A stretch of 64,000 nt of DNA from Trichoderma breve (Eukaryota > Ascomycota > Sordariomycetes > Hypocreales > Hypocreaceae): NCBI RefSeq assembly GCF_028502605.1, contig NC_079233.1, positions 6,138,001-6,202,000 on the forward strand. Reading direction: 5' to 3'. Each line of letters begins with the position of its first letter. The stretch's first letter is position 1. The notes under the pieces were generated by a model, which did not search any database, had not been told where the DNA came from, and was given only the letters and a program-made list of their open reading frames with translations. The translations under genes were made by a program, and so were the position numbers. Shown one piece after another: positions 44,199 to 54,432 of this stretch.

Positions 44199-44516
44199 CC
44201 CCTCATAAAGGGAAATGTTATCCAGCATCCCAAATTCGTTATCCAACACCCTAGCGACTGCGTGGAATTCAAGTATTAAAACAGGATGCAAAAAGAATAT
44301 AAATAGAAGTCACATTTATACTACTATCACTACTTTCTGCTACTATCGCTACTTTCTTCTAGTGTCTACTATTATAAATATATTCTTCTAGTATCTGCTA
44401 CTATTGCAGTTTTTCTCTAGTCTCTGAGATTATCCTTTAGTCCGTATAGCTTTCATATAAGACATGGGATACTGGATAACAAACTTGGGTGGCTGAATAA
44501 CTGCTCCCCTCATAAA
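44199..44516. mobile_element. Candidate MULE-type MITE with TIRs and an 11-bp direct repeat
   Basis: Two 11-bp direct repeats CCCCTCATAAA (44199-44209 and 44506-44516) bracket a 296-bp body. Near each inner edge is an inverted repeat of about 35 bp, at 44217-44251 and 44466-44501, with about 27 of 35 positions matching by eye; most differences are C/T or A/G changes. Each arm itself contains two copies of a 14-15 bp word, such as GTTATCCAGCATCCC. The centre is pyrimidine-rich and contains two 19-bp tandem units (44321 and 44340). There is no coding capacity. The direct-repeat length suits Mutator-like transposases, which duplicate 8-11 bp. Confidence 0.55.
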
Positions 44517-44692
44517 TTGCATACAAATTATAGAATAAGCATGTGCTAGTTACGTGATGCTTCATGGATGTGCAAGTCTTTCGACTAATAATAGTGATTA
44601 GAAGATGAGTTTATTATGACGCCTTCGCTACTAAAGACTAAGCAATTCACCAACATAGCCAAGCATTTATCTCTCACAACGCTTCCATATGC

Positions 44693-45739
44693 TTAACCCT
44701 GCACACCAAAGGGGCCCAAATAGCCAAAGTCGATGCGAGACGCTTCTACCATAGTTTCGCAATGCGAGAGTGTGTACACATCTGCAGCTGCCAGCTTACC
44801 CAGCCACTTCTGGGTCGTCACGTTCGCACAATACTCTGTAAGGGTATCGACATACCCAATAAACGATGCCCATGTATTGTTTGGATTAGCTGCCTGGATG
44901 GGCCCTAGAATGGTACCAATTGCCAGCGGGTTTGTTGCGTTTGGAGGGCTGTTGCTGAGAAGAATCGCCGTGCGGGCGTTGCTGTATACGTCTTGCACGT
45001 ATTCTTGTTGAATAAGAACATCTTTGCGATCTCCAAGACGGTTAACGTGCCCTCCAATGTAGTATTTGAAGTCGTATTCCAGGATCAGGTCGTGCGCTTT
45101 GATGAACATGCCGACGTTTTGCGCTTCAGCTAGGTTTGCAAAAGGTACCCAGCCAGGGAAGACGAGGTCGATGAGCATAAGAATCTTTTGCTTTGGCGCG
45201 TAGATGAAGAGGTTTCCGGGAGCGTGGATAGGGCCATGGTAGTCCAGCTGAAGAGTCTGGTTGTCAACGTGTAGGGTGTGGGAGCCCTTGAAAGTGACAT
45301 GGGGCAGCGGTCGGTTTGGATCAGGTGTAATAGTGAGTTCGTACTCGGTCAATTCGTGGGCAATGATGGTAACGCCCTTCTTGGCTAGGAGATATGCCGC
45401 TCCGATGTGATCAGCGTGGTAATGGCTGTAAACAAGATGTGAGATTGGCAGGTGTGTTACTGATCGAATTGCGGCAAGGATATTTTCTCCTGTAGTCGGT
45501 GGTGCATCGACCATAATGACGCTTTTGGGAGTGACGAAGAACAAAGATTGGTATGTGCCATCGGCGAGCAAATATGCTCCTCCTCCAAGCGATTGCACAC
45601 GATATCCTTGATCATTGACAGGAGGACCAATGGCTGCTGCAGGTACAGGAGCGTATGTAGTCACAGAGTGTGAGTGGGCATGTGCAAGACATGACATGCC
45701 CAAGAAGATAGAAGCTAGTGAGACACGCATCTTTGACAA
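44693..45739 (-). CDS. Secreted metallo-beta-lactamase-fold hydrolase
   Basis: Single exon, 348 residues. A signal peptide is likely (MRVSLASIFLGMSCLAHAHS, using the ATG three codons inside). The zinc-binding motif HYHADH is at 106-111, with further likely ligands His172 in GPIHAPGN, Asp191 in MLIDLVF and His231 in GGHVNR. This is the complete metallo-beta-lactamase set. Members of the fungal secreted group act on lactones and other small molecules, some possibly on antibiotics; the substrate here is open. It stands alone between HEM3 and a long gene-poor stretch. Confidence 0.88.
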   Translation of the reverse strand: MSKMRVSLASIFLGMSCLAHAHSHSVTTYAPVPAAAIGPPVNDQGYRVQSLGGGAYLLADGTYQSLFFVTPKSVIMVDAPPTTGENILAAIRSVTHLPISHLVYSHYHADHIGAAYLLAKKGVTIIAHELTEYELTITPDPNRPLPHVTFKGSHTLHVDNQTLQLDYHGPIHAPGNLFIYAPKQKILMLIDLVFPGWVPFANLAEAQNVGMFIKAHDLILEYDFKYYIGGHVNRLGDRKDVLIQQEYVQDVYSNARTAILLSNSPPNATNPLAIGTILGPIQAANPNNTWASFIGYVDTLTEYCANVTTQKWLGKLAAADVYTLSHCETMVEASRIDFGYLGPFGVQG

Positions 45740-48700
45740 GATTTAGTCCTGAGACTGTATAACTGGTGATTGAAGCTGTCTGCGGCGTAGGGATTTCTCT
45801 GCCTCATTGTTTCAAGACTCTATTGCATTCTTATACTCTGGCAATCTTTGATGAATGACAAATTGGTCACTTGGCTACATGAATACTCCGGAAAAGCTCA
45901 ATTCGCATCGTAGTAAACCATTTATGCATAATAGTTGTCTAATCTCTGACCATTTCTTACTAATGTTTGTCATTAATAACCGGGGGGCGAAACAAGAATC
46001 TAGATCCAGGCACAAAGGTCGAGCGATACCCGAGTGGATACAGAGCTTACCCCAAATGGCCTCCACGATGTAAACATTTACACAAGTCGTTAGAAGCTCT
46101 CCTTATTAGGTAAGGATGTCTGCAGAGTAATATGAGTTTGTAAGACAACGATTGACGAATAGTTGATCCCTTGTATATTTCTGACGCCCGGTTGTATAGT
46201 AAGTAATATATGTTGAGTGTAGGATTGCCAATGACGAGCTGAATGCGTTGGCAATGTAAGCACAACCACTATGGGAGCAACACACAAAATAATTGCCTTG
46301 AGTCTGCATCCAATGAGCTTGTTGCTACGATACAAGTGTGTAGTGGGGTTGCGACAAAGCACTACCCAAATCTAGACCTTATTATGCATGGATTCTACGG
46401 ATTCGATGAGTATCTATCTGTTTGCTTTTGAGCTGGTATCTGTGGGATCGGAAATCTTCCGAAATTCCTCGGAATGATGATACAATATGCCGACACTTTC
46501 AATTAATAATGACAAATAAAATTAAGTTCTTAAACAACTATAACATTAATTTCTCCTAGGCTGCTTGTCTCTTTTGACCGCTATACTGAAGCATAGCGCA
46601 ATTCTTCCCGAAGATTTCTCATAGTTGAAATGAATAGGGTAGCAAGGGCGAGGACTCACCCACGTCTTTTGCGTCATGCTTATTCCAGTATTTATAGCAA
46701 CTAAAATTGTACAAAGGAACAGCAGAAAGAATCTTGTTTTTTTTTGGTTTTGTTTTTTTCTAATAAATTTACCGGGGATAATGTGTGAGCATCATTCAAC
46801 TTCTCCTGGCATTACTACGGTTGCTGATATATCTTTTGCTACGGGCGAGGATGCCAGGAAAGGTTCCCTGCCAGAGTGCCTATATTAAGCTAGAGTTCAA
46901 AGTCTCTCAAACCGACGTCATCATAGCGAAAAGCGAAATAGAATTGCTGGTAGCCACTCCATTGTAATGGATAGCTTCGTACCATGTCAGCACTAAGTGG
47001 AAGAATAATAAGGGTTGAAGAAAGGTGTTTGTAGAAACTTATCATAAGATTTCTGGTTGAGCACACGAACAACACTATACTTACCTCTATTTCGTTCAAG
47101 TGATAGTCAAAGACTTACTCATTGTGTGCAGTGCCATAGAGATTCAAGAGGCTATCTGCATATGGTGTAATTGTCTTGGACCATAGGAACCTCTGCTATT
47201 GGATGTCAATGCAAAAATTTCCAGCAGGTGAATAGACTCCTTTTGATTGGTTAGATACTCAAGTGCATCTATCTTGAACGATATAGCACACACTCCTAGA
47301 ATACCGATATGACGTATCTTCCGTGCTTACGGAGCAACACAGTACGGGCAGGCGCCATATAACATGGAGGCGGAATTACTACTCTCGGTAAATCTCCTGT
47401 CTCTGTAATTGGGCGGCGATACTGAATAGAGTTGAGCTAACTGGCGATAATAATTCGGTGAATTCCGACTCTTGCCATCTGCGCTCTTCAATGGTATATG
47501 TTATGTCATTCGGAGCATCAAAACAAGGCGGAGCGTACAGACGTGTGAATGTTCTTATATAGAATCAAAAGGTAAGCCATGTGATTTCCAAGTTGATGAA
47601 TACTCTAAGTGGCCTTGCAAGTTTTACCTCTTTATATTTGCACCACAACCCATAACGGGTCTCGTTCTGCGTTATTATATAGCTGCTAAAAGTGGACTCT
47701 ACTTGGTAAGCTCTGACGCACACACGTCTATAAGGTAGTACTTGTGGCTTTCTAGAAGGGATCGCTATCGAGTGCCCGCATGTCTGTAGGGCGCCATTGA
47801 TACTTTCCTATGAGAATGAATAGATGTTTAGTAATATAGATATTCAAGTACTGACAGAAAGCGGCAGTAGGAGCGAGATGTGACCGATTACGTATATGAT
47901 AACTAATCACTTGGGTACATAGTTTAACACATTGTGTTCTATAAACAGATTTAAGCTACAGTCTGCTAACGTGATTACTATCTATCCCCTTTACCATGTG
48001 GCACAAGTCTATATGTGAACTATCAGTAAGCATCTGCGGCTAAAAAAGTCTGCGACATATGGAATATGTCTATTTTTCGCTATGTTTCCACAAAATCTAT
48101 TGTTTTTTGAGACTCTATGTATGTTCTTCCTCTGGTGTAGTGGTGCGGACGGATATCCCCAGACTAAAATGATTACACACAGTTAACTTCATATTAAGCA
48201 TAAGAAGCACCTTTTGCGAACCCTTTATGCCTACTAAGTCCCCTTTTGGGTGTTAGACCCCTTGTCATGAACATCATATGTGAGGGGATTCAGCTTCTTG
48301 GCTCAACTATATTAGTCATTCTTAGTGCTGTTGTGTAAGTCGAGTTTATTTTTGTAATCTCCTTAGAACACCCTGTTAGCCACTATCAACAATCTTTTGC
48401 TCCGAATTCTGCCCATGGTCCCTCACACACTCTCTTGTCCCATGGAATCCCCATGGTACTCACCTGATGGACATCAATTGACATGTTACATAACAGAACA
48501 CTTACGTACCTAGCCTGAAATATAGATTTGAGGGGCTGTGATATTATTGCGCCAGTCAAATGAAATAACTAATCCGAAGCTACCTAGACTGTGAAGAATT
48601 AAACCAATAGAGTTTATCGTAGATGAAAAGTACATGCAATTGCCGCGCGGTACACATCTCGAAGTCAAGCGTAAGCTGGTGGCTGCTGTATGTCCAATTA

Positions 48701-49234
48701 TTTCTTCGTTAGTCCACTTTACAGCGGCGAGAAATATGTCCCATTCCGCTCGCCGTGCCAAGTTAAACAATATTCCAAACTATGAGAAGCGGGGAAATGA
48801 ACAACCGGTTAATAAACGACGCGGCCATTGCCATATCTGGCGACGCCCTAACTTGACAGCTTGAGTGGTTCGCATGCTGGAATCATTGTTCGTTTATGGC
48901 CCCATTAATATAGAGACCAACCAACTGCTAGTGCGATGATTGGTGATCGTGTTGGTTTAAAAAAATGCTAATCTCAGCGCTATGGAACAGTCTCGAGTCT
49001 GACATGCATACGTAGATTACTAGTCAGAATATAGAGTGACAGTGTAGGAAACGAAAGCTCGTGTAGTTTTAGACTCCTCTCGAAGAATTGGTATATATGA
49101 TGAAAGCAGCTGTGCAATTCATGCATACAGCTCTCTGACCTTAAGCGAGCCATTCAGCTCAGCAATCACGAGAGACTGTTACCTCTACCGACAGTACTAT
49201 AATTTTATTCACCAGTTAATTGAAAACAACAATC
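45740..49234. other. Long A/T-rich gene-poor interval
   Basis: 3.5 kb with many stops in all frames and no recognisable family. Homopolymer runs (T near 46738-46745) and A/T-rich stretches suggest old, decayed sequence. A tRNA A-box-like word at about 48134 has no matching B box. The last 150 bp are the cupin promoter. Confidence 0.5.
49092..49098 (+). promoter_or_regulatory. TATA box of the cupin gene
   Basis: TATATAT, 137 bp before the ATG. Confidence 0.45.
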
Positions 49235-49822
49235 ATGGCGGACAAGATTCCTACGCTCACCGAGTCCGGCCTGCTCAACGGCGGCAAGCGTTCCGTCATT
49301 GACTCGGAGCTGGGTCCGGGATCCACCACTTTTCCTCACTTTCACACACTCTTCACCGAAAACTTCAAACTCCTCTCCGGCGAAATGACCGTCATCATGG
49401 CACCGGAAGGAGTCAAAGACGCGGCGGCCATGAAGGAGATCCCAATGAAAATCGGAGAAGACAACACCGTCCCAAAACATACAGCACACACTTTTCGGGC
49501 CGGTGAGAAGGGCTGCCGAGTTATAACTACCTTCGAACCGGCTGCGGTAGATTTCGAGCGAGTTATGCTTATCATGCGCGGTCTGCAGGAGGACGCGGAG
49601 TACAAGTCTTGGGGTGGGGGAGCAACGGAGGAGAATGCTATGCTGGTCTCCGTTCTCAGCGAATTGACTGATTCGCATCCACTGCTAGATAAGGACAGTG
49701 AGATGCTAGATAAGCAGGACAAAGAGGCACACAATAAGTTCAAGAGCGAACTTATCAATAAATACGCTACTGATGAGATGCTCAAGGCGGCGGTTGCAAA
49801 GTATGCAGAGGCATCTGCTTAA
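49235..49822 (+). CDS. Cupin-domain protein
   Basis: Single exon, 195 residues from ATGGCGGAC at 49235; an in-frame ATG 15 nt upstream is less likely. A single beta-barrel cupin domain is indicated: motif 1 as FPHFHTLFTENFKLLSGEMTVIM, with two His and a Glu-like metal set, and motif 2 as VPKHTAHTFRAGEKG. A helical C-terminal half (HNKFKSELINKYATDEML) follows. Cupins of this size include dioxygenases, isomerases and storage proteins, so the reaction cannot be given. Confidence 0.87.
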   Translation: MADKIPTLTESGLLNGGKRSVIDSELGPGSTTFPHFHTLFTENFKLLSGEMTVIMAPEGVKDAAAMKEIPMKIGEDNTVPKHTAHTFRAGEKGCRVITTFEPAAVDFERVMLIMRGLQEDAEYKSWGGGATEENAMLVSVLSELTDSHPLLDKDSEMLDKQDKEAHNKFKSELINKYATDEMLKAAVAKYAEASA

Positions 49823-49976
49823 CTTTGCGGGAGCTAAGCTCTTGTACATATGAAGCGATTTTTTGGACATGGACTATGGGATAGTCTATTGATCCTGTGT
49901 ACTCCACACTTTGCCGTTGCAATAGTGCCTATGTAGCTATGGGATACCAGTCAATTCTCGCCGTTAATATAATGCT

Positions 49977-51443
49977 CTATTCAAAATCTTCCTCAGAGCC
50001 CAGCATATCTGATTCAGAATCAGTTTCTAGTATGGGTTCAGCAAACATAACGGTATAATCATTCTTAATTTCCTCCATCAAAGTCCTAGGCAGTTTCATG
50101 CCTTTCAAACGCGTCTCCGCGCTTTCCTGTATAAACTCTTCAAACGCTTTCTTGGCCACATTAGGGTCACAGTCTCTTGCATTGCGTAGTCTCTCGTTAA
50201 CCTCTGGGTCGCGAACTCGTTCAATATCCCAAAAGACGTATCCTAACCGTCGGAGAGGCCAGTATCTAGCAATGCCCATGGCTGAGAGGACAGCTTCAAT
50301 ACTTGATGGCCTAAATAGAAGATAACCCAAATTTACATGGGAGATGTCATTGTCTGATATATTTTTAGGATTGTTGGGAATCTGCGATGGATTCGGATCT
50401 TCGTATATTGCGTGGGGGAGAAACTCGCGTTCTCCGTAGTAGTTGTGACGGATAAGATCTTTTCTCTTTTGACCTTGTGGAAAGAGTAAAGATTGTAAAA
50501 AGGGCAATCCGAGGGAGATTAGATATCTTAGGATATCTGGTAATGCGCTTCGATCATCCTCGCCAAATAATTCGAGGCCACGTTCGTCCGAGGGTCTGAA
50601 CTCGCAACAGCCATCATCGCATTCGATAGACTTCGATTTTAGCTGACGATGGGATTCTGCTTCCTTCATCTGAGCTTTTTTGATTGTCGATGCTGTTGCA
50701 GTTTGAGCATCGAGAACTTTCACCACAACTTCTTCCTCTACTTCACTGAAAATCCTCGATGCTCGAACCCAAAAATATTCATGGAGGCAGCTTAGCTCTT
50801 CTACCTCCCAAGGTGCCATCTGTTGAAGGAAATGTTTGAATTGTTCATCTGCCGCGAAGATGGATTCGTCGGGTATTCGTGGACTGACGGGGAAACAGCG
50901 CGAGTAAAACTCATACCGGAAGAGGGCTCTCTGTAATCTTCCTTTCTCTGTCCAAGATAATCCAGTTTGGCAAGCCGCATGGGATGAGCATGGAACTGTG
51001 TGGTGATTGGGATCTTGCTGTGTTTCCTCATTTGCATATAACGCATGTAATGTATGGCATGTATAATCATTTGCAAGTCTCGACACCATGTTATTCAGCT
51101 TCGCTAGCGTTATGATGCCGTACATCGTCGTTGGGAATTTGAACAGCGTAGAGTCACGTTGGAAATAGCTGTCAAGAAACTGCCAGTGCTGCTCGTCTTC
51201 CCCCATAATCATATACTCTTCTGGATCGACAAGGGTTACAGCGATTGCATGGTGGAGAGCATCATGATGTATCGCGCGCTTGAGAACAGAGGAGAGAATG
51301 AACTCGCGAGTAATCCGATAGATGCGAAAACATTCAGGCGATGCCTGGATGAATGAATATAGGTCAGGAAGAGAGTCGAAAGAGGTTAAAATAAGACGAA
51401 GTAGCTCGGGAGGGAGATCATGAAGGTGCAGAGCTGCTGGCAT
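49977..51443 (-). CDS. F-box-like protein
   Basis: Single exon, 488 residues. The N terminus HLHDLPPELLRLILTSFDSLPDLYSFIQASPECFRIY is a degenerate F-box of the fungal type, followed by helical and acidic regions, with a CDDGCCEF cluster in the middle. The C-terminal part (LLFRPSSIEAVLSAMGIARYWPLRRLGYVFWDIER) resembles other lineage-specific fungal F-box proteins. The acidic tail ends in SDMLGSEEDFE. No partner identified. Confidence 0.78.
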   Translation of the reverse strand: MPAALHLHDLPPELLRLILTSFDSLPDLYSFIQASPECFRIYRITREFILSSVLKRAIHHDALHHAIAVTLVDPEEYMIMGEDEQHWQFLDSYFQRDSTLFKFPTTMYGIITLAKLNNMVSRLANDYTCHTLHALYANEETQQDPNHHTVPCSSHAACQTGLSWTEKGRLQRALFRYEFYSRCFPVSPRIPDESIFAADEQFKHFLQQMAPWEVEELSCLHEYFWVRASRIFSEVEEEVVVKVLDAQTATASTIKKAQMKEAESHRQLKSKSIECDDGCCEFRPSDERGLELFGEDDRSALPDILRYLISLGLPFLQSLLFPQGQKRKDLIRHNYYGEREFLPHAIYEDPNPSQIPNNPKNISDNDISHVNLGYLLFRPSSIEAVLSAMGIARYWPLRRLGYVFWDIERVRDPEVNERLRNARDCDPNVAKKAFEEFIQESAETRLKGMKLPRTLMEEIKNDYTVMFAEPILETDSESDMLGSEEDFE

Positions 51444-52082
51444 TTTGTTTTCTATTAGCGATGTCGATACGTATCTTTGGGGATCAAATATTGATAAAAT
51501 CTAAAGTTAATAAGAAATGAGATGCTGTAACAACTGATAACTGAGATGAAAAAGCGAGATGGTGAAATGTTGAGATGAGAAGAAGAGAGGAGAAGAGAAG
51601 ATGCTAAAGTAAAGACTGGACGAGTTGAAATGATGGAGGCTGAGGCGGGGTAGCGCGTCTGTCGCGCTGGCATTGGTCTACAGCGCGATGTTTTCATAGG
51701 TTCATTGCGATTTTACTACATGTACGGTATTACTTCAGTATTACTACATGCACCTCCACAGTGCGTAATTTGTTTCTCAAGAGTCGTTGGAAACAGATTC
51801 CAACACAATTCAATCTCTGGCTAAAAATTGTTTCTTGATGCATCGGTGTCGTTTGCATTACCGGATAGCAGGTTGGGAGGCTGGCTGACGAACAACCTCT
51901 TTGGGGAATGGGTGGCTTACACCAAGGCGGCCTTGTACTCGTTTCTGTATAATGTCATAATTAACAACAAGTTAAACAAATGAAGTATGTATTATATAGA
52001 GTCAAATACCTTTAGTTTGTTATTAATTATGGCTGAGTTATTTACAGAAACGCCCAGGTTGAACAAAATTGTTTCCCAACTC
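51444..52082. other. F-box gene promoter / AKR 3' flank
   Basis: 640 bp, with an A/G-rich stretch at about 51520-51610 and A/T-rich sequence to the right. No gene. Confidence 0.5.
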
Positions 52083-53139
52083 TTAATGCCAATATTTGCC
52101 TGTAATCGGTCTCACAAGCTCCCAAGCCTTGTCCAGTGCGGTAATGACATCCTCGGGCAACGGTCCCTTTTCCAAGTCTAGTATGTTTTGCTCAATGTGC
52201 GCAGCGCTGCTTGCTCCTATCAACACAGCATCTGGATAATCGGAGCCAAGTTTGCTGTGGTTCGTCATCCATCGAAGGGCCACCTCAGCGACTCGCAAGC
52301 CATGCATATCAGCAACCAGCTTTATCATCTCCACTGCGTCAAAGTACGCATCGTTCCAATATCGTGCTCGATAGCCCTTCCCCTGGGCTTGTTCTGGGTC
52401 AAATCGAGACCCTTTCTCCACAGAGGTGTTCTTCTCCATATTACCAGTCAGAAAGCCGCCAGCCAGGGGATTATACGCATAGAATCCCATGTTATACTGT
52501 CTCAGGCAAGGAATGAGCTCAGCCTCAACTGTTCTGTGTAGCACGTTGTAAATGCCTTGATAAGCAACCGGTCGGATCCAGTTGTTGGCGTCACAGATCT
52601 CGCAGATCTGCGCGACTTCCCATGACATATAATTGGAAATGCCAAAACGATCGAATAGTCCCTCTTTGTGGAGCTCGTTGACCGCTCTCATTGTATCCAC
52701 GTAGGGTGTTGACCGATCAGGGCCATGTAGATACCACATGTCTATTTTGTCGGCTTCCAGGGCTCTTAAAGATTGTTTGAGGCATTCTCGTAAGTGCTCT
52801 GGCCTGTGTGTCCATTTGTCTTTGTCTGTTGGCAACACTACCGTCGGGTAGATCTTTGTGTCTATAATAAGGCCTCGATCCTGCCATTTAAGCTTTCCTA
52901 GATACTCCTCAGATGTTCCAGAGCCATAATAACGAGAGGTGTCAATCTCATTGTAGCCGTGAGATTGGAAGATATCCAAGAGTTTTTCGGCCTCGCCTAG
53001 ATCGCTTGTACAAGTTTAGTCAAGAACTTACAGTAGCAGCGTAGGAGGCAACGTACGTAACTCGGGACTGTTCTTTGCCATTGCCGATGGTCATGGCCCC
53101 AAGAACAATATTGACGGCCGATTTTCTTGCCACAGCCAT
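52083..53139 (-). CDS. Aldo-keto reductase, AKR7-like (second copy in the window)
   Basis: Two exons, 53139-53057 and 53004-52083 (52-nt intron), give 334 residues. Exon 1 encodes MAVARKSAVNIVLGAMTIGNG. The splice at SRVT joins DLGEAEKLLDIFQSHGYNEID, as in homologues. Catalytic residues: Asp and Tyr in NEIDTSRYYGSG, Lys in LIIDTKIYP and His in WYLHGPDRS. Also present are YAYNPLAGGFLTG and VLIGASSAAHIEQNI for NADPH. It is clearly related to the AKR at 32.5 kb and shares AEKLL/NEID-type blocks, but it has a shorter C terminus (ITGKYWH). Probably an aldehyde or ketone reductase; substrate unknown. Confidence 0.9.
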
Positions 53140-54432
53140 GTTTATGTCTGATTTGTTCGTTCTTGTTTGTGACTGCGATTGCTGTACCTTTAGATGCGCG
53201 CAACAGGCGTTTAGTAAGAGAAGTCCATTACTTGTATATTATGTAGACACCTGACTGTCAAGCAAGTTGGACTAATGGGGTTAAAGACAAAGTCCGATAG
53301 AAGAAATAGGGCACTGGAGATATCTTATGTCCGTCCAGCTCCCACCCCCTAGCTGTTGCATTCGTGCCTGAGAATCTGATGATATATATCACTTTGGGAG
53401 AAACGGTGTTGTTTCAAAGTCCCCAACCATGAGGTCGGGTTATTGTAAGAAGAGCCGCGAATGTGCTGTTGTAGTAGCTTATTAAGATATTGAAGGGTAG
53501 AACAGAACATTTTGTCTCGCCAAACTGAGATCTCGCGATAATTTTCTTATAGCTTATCAAAAGTACAGTAGAAATCTTTGACTCCTAATGCTGAATGATT
53601 CATGTGAAGCCGAACTTTCTTTCCGAAACACAAGAGCTATAGGATGAGATACTGGATAAATGTCATCCTGCTCTGTATGATGTTTACCGTATCCCAATAC
53701 CTTTGGCCAGTATAGATTGCCAACCTGACTCGTGTCCAGATGAAAAGTAATCGTCGTGGGATAATACTAGTAATAGAGTCAATAACTAGTATTCTAAGAC
53801 AGGTTAGTTTTCCGACTTATAATGGGGCATCTGGACTTGCTAACGTACCTCCTGGTAAGTTATTATACCTTGAAGAGTTAGCCCATTAACTATAGCTCCA
53901 TACTTTAATGCTATATAATATCTACACGACATCAACCATTGTTTCTAAATAATACACTCCAGCATGATGTCAGCGAATTGGACATATCAGCACGAAATAT
54001 AGTCACTTTTACATTATATCTCGTTATTGTGCGGAGTCATCATGCACTGGAAACGTTGTAAGAGCATGGATTTGAAGATTCCATCTATATAATCCCGAAT
54101 TTGCCGGTTGTAAACGATTCTTGAAGGAATAAGATAGCCTGGTAATCTGAATTCAATATCTGAGGCGCAACAATTTACTGATATCACCGCGACCGGTTAC
54201 TTTCTTCTGGTAAACAGCACATCCGTACGAAATTGCAATAGCTACCTACAGCATATTCTTTCAGACGAGATGCTTGCGGACCCTGTCGGTTGGATATCGG
54301 GCGGTAGGGGGGGGGGGGGGGGGGGGTATACAGAAAGACATCAAACCAAAAGAGCATCATGCTCTATATACCCAAAACTTCACGTCCTATAAACGTTAAG
54401 ACGACTTTTGCTATATTTCCCTTGTATTGCGG
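53140..54432. other. Intergenic with inverted repeat and G20 run
   Basis: 1.3 kb, A/T-rich. It includes a 9-bp inverted repeat AATACTAGT/ACTAGTATT (53763-53793) and a homopolymer of 20 G. A 12-bp word GATACTGGATAA at 53648 also occurs in the right arm of the small transposon near 44.5 kb. No gene. Confidence 0.5.
54307..54326. repeat. Poly-G run of 20
   Basis: Twenty consecutive G, unusually long for a nuclear genome and prone to length error in sequencing. Confidence 0.85.

Noticed and set aside
48134..48144. TGGTGTAGTGG, a perfect tRNA A box
   Set aside because: No B box or foldable arms follow within 100 bp; probably a relic or chance.
53763..53793. 9-bp inverted repeat resembling a terminator or a transposon end
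   Set aside because: Too short, A/T-rich and without a direct repeat; likely chance.
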